Shown: positions 41,701 to 48,362 of the stretch, one piece after another | How the letters are laid out: each line of letters opens with the position of its first letter | Position numbering within the stretch: the first letter of the stretch is position 1 | From: Caulochytrium protostelioides | Taxonomy: Eukaryota > Chytridiomycota > Caulochytriomycetes > Caulochytriales > Caulochytriaceae | NCBI GenBank assembly: GCA_003615045.1 | Contig: ML014113.1 | Span: 186,001 to 250,000, forward strand | DNA length: 64,000 bases | Direction: 5' to 3' | Notes under the pieces: generated by a model | What the model was told of the DNA's origin: nothing | Databases searched by the model: none | Seen by the model: only the letters and a program-made list of their open reading frames with translations | Translations under genes and position numbers: made by a program

Positions 41701-42403
41701 CTCGCCAGGCCAGACCGTTGCCCTCGTGGGCCCGAGCGGCGCCGGCAAGAGCTCGATCATGCAGCTGCTCCAGGGGTTCTACCGCCCCATCATGGGCACG
41801 ATCACGTTCGATGGCCACGACATCACGACGCTCGACATTCCGCAGTATCGCTCGCTGTTCGGCGTCGTGAGCCAGGAGCCCAACCTGTTCCACCTGAGCA
41901 TCCGCGACAACATCGCGCTCGGGAGCTTTGAGGAGGCCGCGAGCGCCGACGACGCCGCGAGTGCCGTGCCACGGTGGAAACGCCGCCCGACGCAGGCGAT
42001 GATCGAAGCCGCGGCCAAGACGGCCAACATCCACGACTTCATTGCCGCGCTGCCGCAGGGCTACGACACGATTCTGTCGAGCCACGGCGGCGGCCTGAGC
42101 GGCGGCCAGAAGCAGCGGCTCGCCATCGCGCGCGCCCTCGTCCGCAACCCGCCCGTCCTGCTCTTTGACGAAGCGACGTCGGCGCTGGACGCCCTCTCGG
42201 AGCGCGTAGTCTCGGACGCACTCGCCGTCGCCGCGCGAGGCCGCACGTGCATCTCCATCTCGCACAAGATTGCGACCGTCAAGGATGCCGATTGGATCTA
42301 CGTGCTCAAGGCGGGCTTCGTCGCCGAGCAGGGCACTCACTACGATCTGCTCCGTCGCCGCGGCATCTACTTTGGCCTCGCCAATCAGCAGAACCTGTCG
42401 TGA
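35738..42403 (+). CDS. Giant full-size ABCB (MDR-type) transporter
   Basis: A 2221-residue ATP-driven exporter with TMD1-NBD1-TMD2-NBD2 order. TMD1 starts near 440 (GVLMVLGTVCAIATGVFVPI). NBD1 has Walker A GVSGSGKST (about 809), signature LSGGQKQR (about 921), Walker B ILLLDEATSALD (about 941) and SVSHRLST. TMD2 starts near 1580. NBD2 has Walker A GPSGAGKSS (about 1997), LSGGQKQR (about 2121), VLLFDEATSALD and SISHKIAT. Both ATP sites look competent. Family members are usually near 1300 residues; the excess is a Pro/Ala-rich N-terminal region of about 440 residues and a central linker of about 550 residues with a His/Gly cluster. Substrate and membrane are unknown. The ATG has a good context (CTCACCATG). 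Confidence 0.92.
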   Translation: MLPPSPSPPSGSVRPRGRQEVASPSVPSASTSAAHRTPRGRASLTAPAPAPAVTSSRLTPAAATPRATRRGGGGRFAVPSEESPDGYFPATAQIVVSPPETPVLDHAASAASSLRFFYPPRADTLFAAISSGATPPALADPAPGGGDAITAATPRPSAGGHPHTASCRTPQHYPLPSLAEHQQRALRRQRTKELAAVRPDQFGKLLADEPDPVPRIPFKFVSLRRKRRRDPQTPAAAGAVYAPATPGGPAGPWSAAAAAAALPRMPRGPRADPAVATAAAATAAAETAAAAGGVDPEAILTPALPSAAERALALRQLAADTTPPPLATQPSLATPATAVVPGSTDPSSVLTLHMPSNASHAAASEPLFAGTGTTGTSGTAAAPGGMARVSTDRPVKAPPTPVHLRLSNLGNLEPDMTPDVPAAAPMVHVVHRPSYLRVLLRFATPLDGVLMVLGTVCAIATGVFVPILIMLFGNFINKLGNLDPSTFASFEGSVNHTSLQVVYLGIGTFFASSGICWKLTSETTGRRLREAYIRAVMRQDVGFFDSVGAGAVSAHIMVDCRLVQDGTGEKVASFIMHLTIFVAGFVVALAFIWKLALVLSIIIPLLVLVVSGLGSIMRTYTRRQMSVYARAADLAEETFSTIRTITAFMAQKRMSSLHNRMMTRGERYGLRKEAVNSLIWGLQTFITYSSYALGFWYGARLVSQNDADAGSVVIVFFTVLVAAFAISSLSVELTAFSAATTAASALFATLDREPPMDVSADAPGYRPETTKGQLSFKGIAFRYPDRPEVQVLKNFDLEIPAGTSCALVGVSGSGKSTIVALLERFYDPDAGTITLDGTKLQDYQLCWLRQQIGYVQQEPVLFGATVTQNVAYGLIGHPAWHASPEEQRPMIIEACKIACAHDFIMAMTDGYDTFLGDGGMLSGGQKQRVAIARAIIKNPRILLLDEATSALDTASEFEVQRAIDRAVMGRTTISVSHRLSTIRGCDNIVVMDKGRILEAGTHESLIARRGVYKHLVESQAISVQTLGGDLPTSPGPGAIPASPTMRHVWYGAGRPASHRQTTHPKLLRGDATVRSRLSARTPQYPVYRRTWGGDTPPESIVGESVATPRGDHGHHGHHGHGHGHGHGPAKPKASLEMRQARAASRNWIDGVGSPAPAPRPNPHPRLKSQASSFRQRELGINAMLSSLRRSLSIHAEDERDELRRSRGAPDSTLAEMALRRSATAAPDINNDMVASLRRSVSSADNGSASTSGSVHYPAIPPRDVLLFHSADDSQTAAAAAAATPGQPRQGKTVTIADDTTSIAFAPTGSDTPDAVGSPATLGMGIPLPPPGSPPVHRRPQTRRLLAASSATTLDTLAATANVGVSAAATRKAAAAASPHHIMQGMITSPSMPSTGVAAPAAVAPAAEPHPGMVNSLSQQTLAPPPSASALPATPVYPLRMSTDGRLLIDESQDGGDAAKAGEASLPPQTALAARWPVWQRALRVFQLGHAAPAHYPHAGGAVGVASEGPLSDEATAHCAHDAADALAKAEAPSAHPQQTNQQVEEAIAAVTAATIATECDDPAQLEMLLGQRGRFAQARQVLRWAKPQAGWLALGMLCSIVFGATQPVFAILFGSLVSNLFAQHRTPEEVAEFRRVANGWIIWFFIVAAIESVVNAVRHMAFGYASQKLGTKLRQLYFAAHLRQEIAWFDLEDNATGVLVSNLQSHPQLAQSLIGVVLVTVGEFMALCVFGIAIALFFSWRLGLVLLSTMPLIVLVHKLRMYLYERGMITVRKYYEDATQVACEAVARHRTVASLTREAHVVETYHRCLEKPQRIGRAFAFSSSFFDALAQTIMYLMCALAFWYGGRLTVRFQVEFKAFMISFMAIVFTMLSVGRIFGCLPDISKVGSAAANIFDLIHRKTQDDCEDEALLAKKLQLQVNQQRRVALMASGLPKPTPQEQAFMALPHGVMRFTLKLETVQPRIRFENVRFSYPARPEQPILTGLDLAISPGQTVALVGPSGAGKSSIMQLLQGFYRPIMGTITFDGHDITTLDIPQYRSLFGVVSQEPNLFHLSIRDNIALGSFEEAASADDAASAVPRWKRRPTQAMIEAAAKTANIHDFIAALPQGYDTILSSHGGGLSGGQKQRLAIARALVRNPPVLLFDEATSALDALSERVVSDALAVAARGRTCISISHKIATVKDADWIYVLKAGFVAEQGTHYDLLRRRGIYFGLANQQNLS

Positions 42404-42985
42404 TGCGGTCTCTCCAGGAGAACCAAGCTAGGCGATCCCGTGACGATTGTTCTGCTCAGGTGACGGCGATGAATCTGGCATCTTGCGCTCCCCTCGTAAT
42501 TCTCGATCATACCATTTTTAGGTCTCGCGTGCCTTTCGGCCAAGCCCCGTCGTCGGTCAGAACGACGGCGGCAACGCCTCGCCGCTGATCTTGAGCTGTA
42601 GAGCCGGAATGTGGCGCTCGTCGGGGGTGGTACGAGGGGCGCAGGGCCGGGGGGCGGTCCCGCGGGCCGCCTTCATGGGCCTCTTGTGTGCATCCGCACC
42701 ACACGTGGCAGGATGATCCGCCTCTGTCCTCTGGTGCCCCTCTGCTGGCCATCCTGATGATGATACTCCGTGCAGCGATCTCCCATGCTCGGTAAGCTAC
42801 CCGACGCTACCCGACGCTCGCCTCATCATACTAGGCGCTACCCGACTCTCGCCGACGCTCGCTGATTCATACTCGGCGCTCCGAGACGCTCGCAGTCGGC
42901 AGGCGGTGGCCGACCCCCGAGCGACTGTGGCGCACCCCGCGACGCCACGTTTCTGTCAGTCAGCTTGACCCGTTTCCCCGCACGC
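42404..42985. other. Intergenic region with ACCCGACGCT repeats
   Basis: About 580 bp between the ABC gene and the Hse1 homologue, both on the plus strand. At 42790-42890 there are dispersed copies of CTACCCGACGCT, GCCGACGCTCGC and TCATACT..GGCGCT. No gene was recognised. Confidence 0.55.
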
Positions 42986-44365
42986 ATGCCGTTCACGATC
43001 CCGAACCAGGTCGGCGACCCGACCCGCACGATGGTGTCCGCGGCACAGCTCGTCGAGCAGGCGACGGCCGCGACGAACACGGCCGAGGACTGGGGCACGA
43101 TCATCGCGCTGTGCGAGCGCGCGTCGGCGGCGGCCGACGAGGCGCGCGCGATCGTGGGCGCTGTCGCGCGCCGCATCGCGCACCGCAACGTCAACGTCGC
43201 GCTGTATGCGCTGACCGTCGCGAACGCACTCGTGCAGAACGGCACGGGCCTCGTGCACCGCGAGATCAGCTCGCGCACCTTTGTCGACGCGCTCGTACAG
43301 GTGCTCACGCGCAGCGCAGCATGCCACCCCGTGCTGCGTGAGCGCATCCTCGAGATGCTCCAGACCTGGGCCGAGCTCTTCCGCACGAAGCCCGAGCTCG
43401 CCTACCTCGTCGAGGCCTACGAGCAGCTGCGGCGCCAGAATTTTGTGTTCCCGAGCCGCGACGCGCATACCAAGGCCCAGGTCGTGACGGCCTCGATGCT
43501 GGCCAAGCAGAAGGAGGAGGAGGAGCTCCAGCTCGCGCTCGCCCTGTCTCTGTCGCAGAGCGAGCAGGGCGGCGCAGAGGCAATGCCCTCGCGCCACGCC
43601 GCCTCGCCGGTGCACGGCCACGGCGCGGCACGAGACCGCCCCAAAGTCCTGTTCCAGGTGCGCGCGCTGTACCCGTTCCAGCCGCGTGAGGAGGGCGAGC
43701 TCGCGATCCGTGACGGCCAGATCTACGACGTCTTTGACGCGACCACCTTCGGGCCCTGGTGGAAGGGCGCGCCGGCGCAGCCCGCCGCGGACGGCTCCGT
43801 CCCGATCGGCATCTTCCCGTCGAACCACGTCGAGATGCTCCAGACCGCCGCGAGCGCCGCATTCCAGATGGCCGGCGGCGCCGGCCCCGCCCAGGACCCC
43901 GTGGACGGCTTCGACCCGGCGGCGGCGGCGGCGACCGTCGACCGGCTCGCGGTGCTCTCGCAGCGCCACGCGCAGCGGTTCCCCGCCACGCACGCCGGCG
44001 CGCCGCCCGACGCGCAGCGTCTTGCGGCCGAGGCCGAGCTCCATGCGGCCCTCATGCCCGTGCTCGCCCTGCAGGGCGACCTCCACGCGGTGCGGACCCA
44101 GGTCGCGACGCGCAAGCAGGACCTCGACGTGCTCCACCAGCAGTTCCTCCATGCCTCATCCATCCTCGACACGATGCTCCATCAGCTGCGCCAGCAAGCC
44201 GCGCAGCCGCTCCCGCCACCGCAGCCCGCGCCGCTCGCGCCACCGGCATCGGGCGCGCCGCACCCGTCGTATGGCCCGCCGCCGCCAGCGGCGTATGCGC
44301 CGGGGTATCATGCGACCTACGGCATGCCCCCTAGGTCGACGCCTGCGGGCTACCCACCCTCCTGA
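42986..44365 (+). CDS. HSE1: ESCRT-0 subunit Hse1/STAM
   Basis: A 459-residue endosomal protein that, with Vps27, captures ubiquitinated cargo for multivesicular bodies. Domain order is diagnostic: VHS at about 12-145 (QLVEQATAATNTAEDWGTII to LVEAYEQLRRQNFVFP); UIM at about 172-188 (EEEELQLALALSLSQSEQ); SH3 at about 215-278 (VRALYPFQPREEGELAIRDG, WWKG, GIFPSNHVEML); a helical GAT-like region at about 310-400; and a Pro/Tyr-rich tail. The SH3 core motifs (ALYPF, WW, PSNHV) are intact. ATG 42986 (MPFTIPNQVG) is the first ATG in frame. The stop lies 105 bp from that of the convergent coiled-coil gene. Confidence 0.92.
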   Translation: MPFTIPNQVGDPTRTMVSAAQLVEQATAATNTAEDWGTIIALCERASAAADEARAIVGAVARRIAHRNVNVALYALTVANALVQNGTGLVHREISSRTFVDALVQVLTRSAACHPVLRERILEMLQTWAELFRTKPELAYLVEAYEQLRRQNFVFPSRDAHTKAQVVTASMLAKQKEEEELQLALALSLSQSEQGGAEAMPSRHAASPVHGHGAARDRPKVLFQVRALYPFQPREEGELAIRDGQIYDVFDATTFGPWWKGAPAQPAADGSVPIGIFPSNHVEMLQTAASAAFQMAGGAGPAQDPVDGFDPAAAAATVDRLAVLSQRHAQRFPATHAGAPPDAQRLAAEAELHAALMPVLALQGDLHAVRTQVATRKQDLDVLHQQFLHASSILDTMLHQLRQQAAQPLPPPQPAPLAPPASGAPHPSYGPPPPAAYAPGYHATYGMPPRSTPAGYPPS

Positions 44366-44470
44366 CGCCTGGCCACGCAACACCTCCGCGACATATCATC
44401 CAATTATAGTTAGTTTCCCCATTGAGCATAATGACCCGCGGCGTCCCACGCAGGGGCTGTGCATCACCCG

Positions 44471-47293
44471 CTACGCGGCGGCGGCCGGGCCTCGCGAGGC
44501 CCCGAGCGGCGCGGAGGGCGGCGGCGACGACGACGGCACCTCGGCTGGCCGGGCCGACGGCCGGTCCGGCGCGGCCGGCGCGACGGGCGCAGGGCGCCAC
44601 GCCGGCGTCGGCAGGCGCTTGTACGCCGGGACGGGCGCGCGCGCCGTCGCGTACGTCACGCCGAGCGCCGAGACGTCCGGCTCCGAAGGCGGGCCGGCGG
44701 GCACGCGCCGCGCGCGGCCGAGCAGCGGCGTCGCGGGCTTCTTCATCGCCGAGCGGAGCGCCGGCGCCGGCGGGTAGCGGCCCTCGGGCGTTGCGCCGCC
44801 GCGGTCGCGGTCGCGCTCGCTGCGGCGGGCGTCGTCGTGCGGCGAGTGGCTGTGTGAGCGAGGCGCGCTCGGGAGGACGGCGGACGACGCCGAGAGCATG
44901 GCGGGCGTCTGGGGCGCGTGGCCGCGCGAGGACGGCGAGGCGGGCGCGCGGCGGCGGTGGCCGCTCGCCTCCAGCCGCTCGTCCTCGGCTTCGGCTTCGG
45001 CTTCGGCCTCCGCGATCTTGAGCAGACCGTGGGACTCGCCCATAGCGCCCATGGCACTCACAGCGCCGGCGGCGCCAGCAGCGTGGTGGTGCTTGACGCC
45101 CATAAAGCGCGCCGAGAGCGACGTCGCGACAGAGGAAGCAGCCGGCGCGCCGCGCGCCGGGTCGGCGGGCGTCATGGGGCTCGGCGGCTGGGAGGACGCG
45201 AACGTCGTCATCTCCGAGAGGATCTCGCCGCGCGGCGACACGCGCGCGCCGGGGCTCGCGCCGGGCCGGCCGGCCTTCTGCCGCATCATCATCTGCTGCT
45301 GGATCTGCTGCATCATGGGCGACAGCGACAACGCACTCGTGCCGGCACTCGGGGGCACGTCGAGGCGGCGCTGCCGCGACGAGACGGACGGCGTCGGCGT
45401 TTTGGGCGGCGGGGGCGGGGGCGCTGCCCGGTCCAGACCGGCGGCGCCCGTGCCGCTGCCGTCGCCGTCACCGTCGCCGTCATGCCGGGCAGCGCCGGCG
45501 ACCGCCGTCGTGGTGGCCGAGACGGCGGCCGACAAGGCGGTCGCGGGCCCCGGCGTGCTGAATCCGGCGGCCGGCGGCGGCGGCAGCGCGGTGGCATGGG
45601 CGCGCGGCGTGCGCATGCCATTCGACGGCGGCGCAGCGGCCACGGCGCGCGGCGTGGCGGGCGCGATGGCCGGGGACGGCGACGGCGATGTCGACCGACG
45701 GTCCCGCGGCGCTGCGGCCTGCGGTGAGAGGGCCGGGCGGCTCGGAGAACCGCGGCGGGGCGACGTGAAGGCGTTCGCGTCCGGGTCCCGCCGCGGGCTC
45801 GTGGCCGGGCGACGGCGGGGCGACGAGGCCGCGGGCGCTACGGGCGCTGCGGGTGCTTCGAGGGGCGGGTTCTCGGTTGTGACGCGGGCCAAGTCGGCGA
45901 GGACGGCGATGGTGCGCTCGTGGGAGGCGAAGGCGGCGCGCTCCCGGTCGAGATGGACGCGCTCCTTGCCGAGCCGGATCGCGGCTTCGGTAAAGCGGTC
46001 GCGCTCTTCCTGGAGACGGCGCTCGCGCGCCGCGAGGCGTTCTGTGCGCCCCTCGAGGTCCTCGAGCGCATCGATCGTCTCCGCCGCGAACCCGGTGTAC
46101 GGCAGCGGCGTCTGCCCTTGCTGCGCGAACTGCTCCTGGAGCTGCAGGACGTTGGCGACCACTTGTTCCTGCTGGCGGATGATCTCCTTGCAGACGCGGA
46201 TCTGGCCCTCGAGGCTTTCGCGCGTCGCGGTCTCCTCGGGGGTGGGGCCCGGCGGCGGCGGCGGCGTCGCCTGGATGACGTGCCACATCTCGTGCATCGT
46301 TGCCAGATAGACGTGCAGCCGCTGGTTCAGGTTCTGCTCGACGAGGTGGAACGGCAGCTGGTACGCGTCCGCCGGTATGGACGGTGCGACACGGTGCAGC
46401 GCGTCCAGCCGCTCGCGCTCGGTGACGCCGTCCCCATCGTGCTCACCGGTCGCGGTCGCGGTCGCCCGGGCATAGGACTCGGCCATCTCTGCGAGCGTCT
46501 CGAACGTATGGAAGCAGAACTGCTTGAGAGCCGTCAGCTCGAGCACAAGTTCGTGCTCACGCTCCTGCTGCTGCTGCAGCGTTTCGTCGAACAGCGCGTG
46601 TGGGTCCGGCGCATACACGAGACTGTCGTCCGGATGAGTCTGCGGTGTCGCTGCAGCCGACGAGGCCGACGCCGAGCCGTTCATGGCTGGATGCGCCGTG
46701 CTCATGAACGTGTTGGTCGGGAGGCCCGTGGCCGGATGGATCCCGTAGCGCCGGCGCGTGGGGGCGAGCCCGCCATCGATCTGGACGGCCGCGGCTGAAG
46801 GCAGGCCCTTGCGGATTTTGGCCTTGAGGACCTCGATTTCGCCGTCGCGCTTGCGCACGTCGTGGTGGTGCTGCGTGCGGAGCTGCGCGAGCTGCCCCGT
46901 GGCGCGCTTGGCGGCGTCCTGCGCGCTCGCCAAGTCGGCCGCTGCTTGCGTATACTGCTCCTGGGCCATGCTGCACGCACGCGTGAGACGCTTCACGTCG
47001 GCGCGAGACCGTTCGAGCTGCTGCTGACACTGCGTCAGCGCATGCGTCGTTTCCTCGAGACCCCGCTGCAGGTCGTGCGCTGACTCGGCGCTCTCGGTGG
47101 CGCGCGCCTGCGCCCGCTGGCGCTCCTGCAGCAGCCCGAAGAGCAGGTGGACCACGTGCTCCGCGTGCTGGGGCGTCGCGAAGCACGCGGCGAGGTCCGA
47201 CGGCGGGTTCGCCGCCAGCGTGCGCAGCTGGTTCTGCACATAGGCCATCTCCTGCTCGAGATGGGGCGAGACGCCCGCCATCCCGACCGCCAT
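44471..47293 (-). CDS. SSX2IP/ADIP (Msd1)-family coiled-coil protein
   Basis: A 940-residue protein. Residues 1-170 resemble the ADIP domain of SSX2IP and fission-yeast Msd1: LEQEMAYVQNQLRTL, then long coiled coil (LERSRADVKRLTRACSMAQE), ending QLRTQHHHDVRKRDGEIEVL plus KAKIRKGL. A second helical block at about 245-480 includes ELTALKQFCFHTFETLAEMA and RTERLAARERRLQEERDRF. The C-terminal half is Ser/Pro/Ala-rich and disordered. Family members dock at centrosomes, spindle poles and basal bodies and anchor microtubule minus ends; a basal-body role would suit a flagellated fungus. The call rests on the ADIP-like pattern and is moderate, because other coiled-coil families could match. ATG 47293 is the first in frame. 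Confidence 0.6.
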   Translation of the reverse strand: MAVGMAGVSPHLEQEMAYVQNQLRTLAANPPSDLAACFATPQHAEHVVHLLFGLLQERQRAQARATESAESAHDLQRGLEETTHALTQCQQQLERSRADVKRLTRACSMAQEQYTQAAADLASAQDAAKRATGQLAQLRTQHHHDVRKRDGEIEVLKAKIRKGLPSAAAVQIDGGLAPTRRRYGIHPATGLPTNTFMSTAHPAMNGSASASSAAATPQTHPDDSLVYAPDPHALFDETLQQQQEREHELVLELTALKQFCFHTFETLAEMAESYARATATATGEHDGDGVTERERLDALHRVAPSIPADAYQLPFHLVEQNLNQRLHVYLATMHEMWHVIQATPPPPPGPTPEETATRESLEGQIRVCKEIIRQQEQVVANVLQLQEQFAQQGQTPLPYTGFAAETIDALEDLEGRTERLAARERRLQEERDRFTEAAIRLGKERVHLDRERAAFASHERTIAVLADLARVTTENPPLEAPAAPVAPAASSPRRRPATSPRRDPDANAFTSPRRGSPSRPALSPQAAAPRDRRSTSPSPSPAIAPATPRAVAAAPPSNGMRTPRAHATALPPPPAAGFSTPGPATALSAAVSATTTAVAGAARHDGDGDGDGSGTGAAGLDRAAPPPPPPKTPTPSVSSRQRRLDVPPSAGTSALSLSPMMQQIQQQMMMRQKAGRPGASPGARVSPRGEILSEMTTFASSQPPSPMTPADPARGAPAASSVATSLSARFMGVKHHHAAGAAGAVSAMGAMGESHGLLKIAEAEAEAEAEDERLEASGHRRRAPASPSSRGHAPQTPAMLSASSAVLPSAPRSHSHSPHDDARRSERDRDRGGATPEGRYPPAPALRSAMKKPATPLLGRARRVPAGPPSEPDVSALGVTYATARAPVPAYKRLPTPAWRPAPVAPAAPDRPSARPAEVPSSSPPPSAPLGASRGPAAAA

Positions 47294-48362
47294 CGCTGCG
47301 GGTCTTGCCCCGGGTATCGCCGCGGGTATCGCCACGATGGGACGCGACGCGATGCGACGCGACGGCCGCCCCAGCACAGACGAAGTCGCCGATCGCGGGT
47401 CACTTGAGCCCGATGGCGGATGGCCGATGAGCGGGTGGCCGGTGACGACGAGCCGACGGAGAGGAGGTCAACGGAAATGACGGCCGTCACGGCGCCGTCA
47501 CGGCGGCCGTGACGTATCAGTATAAGACGCTTGCTCGGAGGGACTGGCGCGCGAAGTCCCGGAGGAGGTCAATCGGATCGAACGACGAGTTGCCTTGAGG
47601 GATGGCCACGGAGCGGCCGTGACAGTCGCGGGGCGGACGCCGGCACGACGGATGACGCGGGATCAGCGGCCGTGGGCGCGGAAGCACAGCTCAGCCGATG
47701 CGGTTGGAGAAATCGGCATCCAGGGACACGTGCCTTTGAGCAAGACAGAATATTAACAAGGATGAGGTGCGAACGGTGCATTGGGTGGTGGTGGTGGCCG
47801 TGATGGTGGTCGGTCCTCGACGTTCGGTAATGTCGACAGCGCCCCAGCGCCCCCGAGGACCATACCGACCACCCTAAGATCCCGCACCACCCGCGGGACC
47901 GCGGACCCTCTCGTCCCATCAAGCTCAAGGCGCGCCGTCGGGGCGGGGTCGCTCGCGCGCCGGCGGTCGGATGTCCGGCGAGCCCCGATCGCCGCACTCG
48001 CGCCGTCCACGTGCCTGCAGGCGCCTCCCTGCGCATGCGCGGTGTCGGAGTGTCGGCCGCCTCCTTCGAGCCAGTGGGACAACAAGCACGGCGGCGCCCG
48101 CCACGGCCGGCGGCGCCGGGAAAGGAACGCTGCGCCACGCAGCACCACGCCGCGCCGTGCCGCGCCCGACCATCCAGCGAGACGGCCGTGGCGTACGGTG
48201 CTTGCCGCCTCTAGCCTACCACGCCGAGGTCAAGCCCAGCGACGCGCGCATGGCAGAGCGGACCCCGTGGTTGGCAAGATCCGAGGAGGCTCGAGGCCGC
48301 GTCCACCCGGCGGAGGGAGAAGCGCATCATCGTCTAATGATATTCAACAGCGACAGCTGGTA
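47294..48362. other. Intergenic region between SSX2IP-like promoter and KDM5 3' end
   Basis: About 1.07 kb separating two minus-strand genes. A fourth GCGAC pentamer run, with one GATGC variant, lies at 47341-47365 just upstream of the SSX2IP-like ATG. The AT-richer end (48330-48362) is probably the KDM5 3' UTR. Confidence 0.55.
47341..47365. repeat. GCGAC pentanucleotide microsatellite, fourth run
   Basis: Four to five GCGAC units with one GATGC variant, about 50 bp upstream of the SSX2IP-like start codon. Confidence 0.8.
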
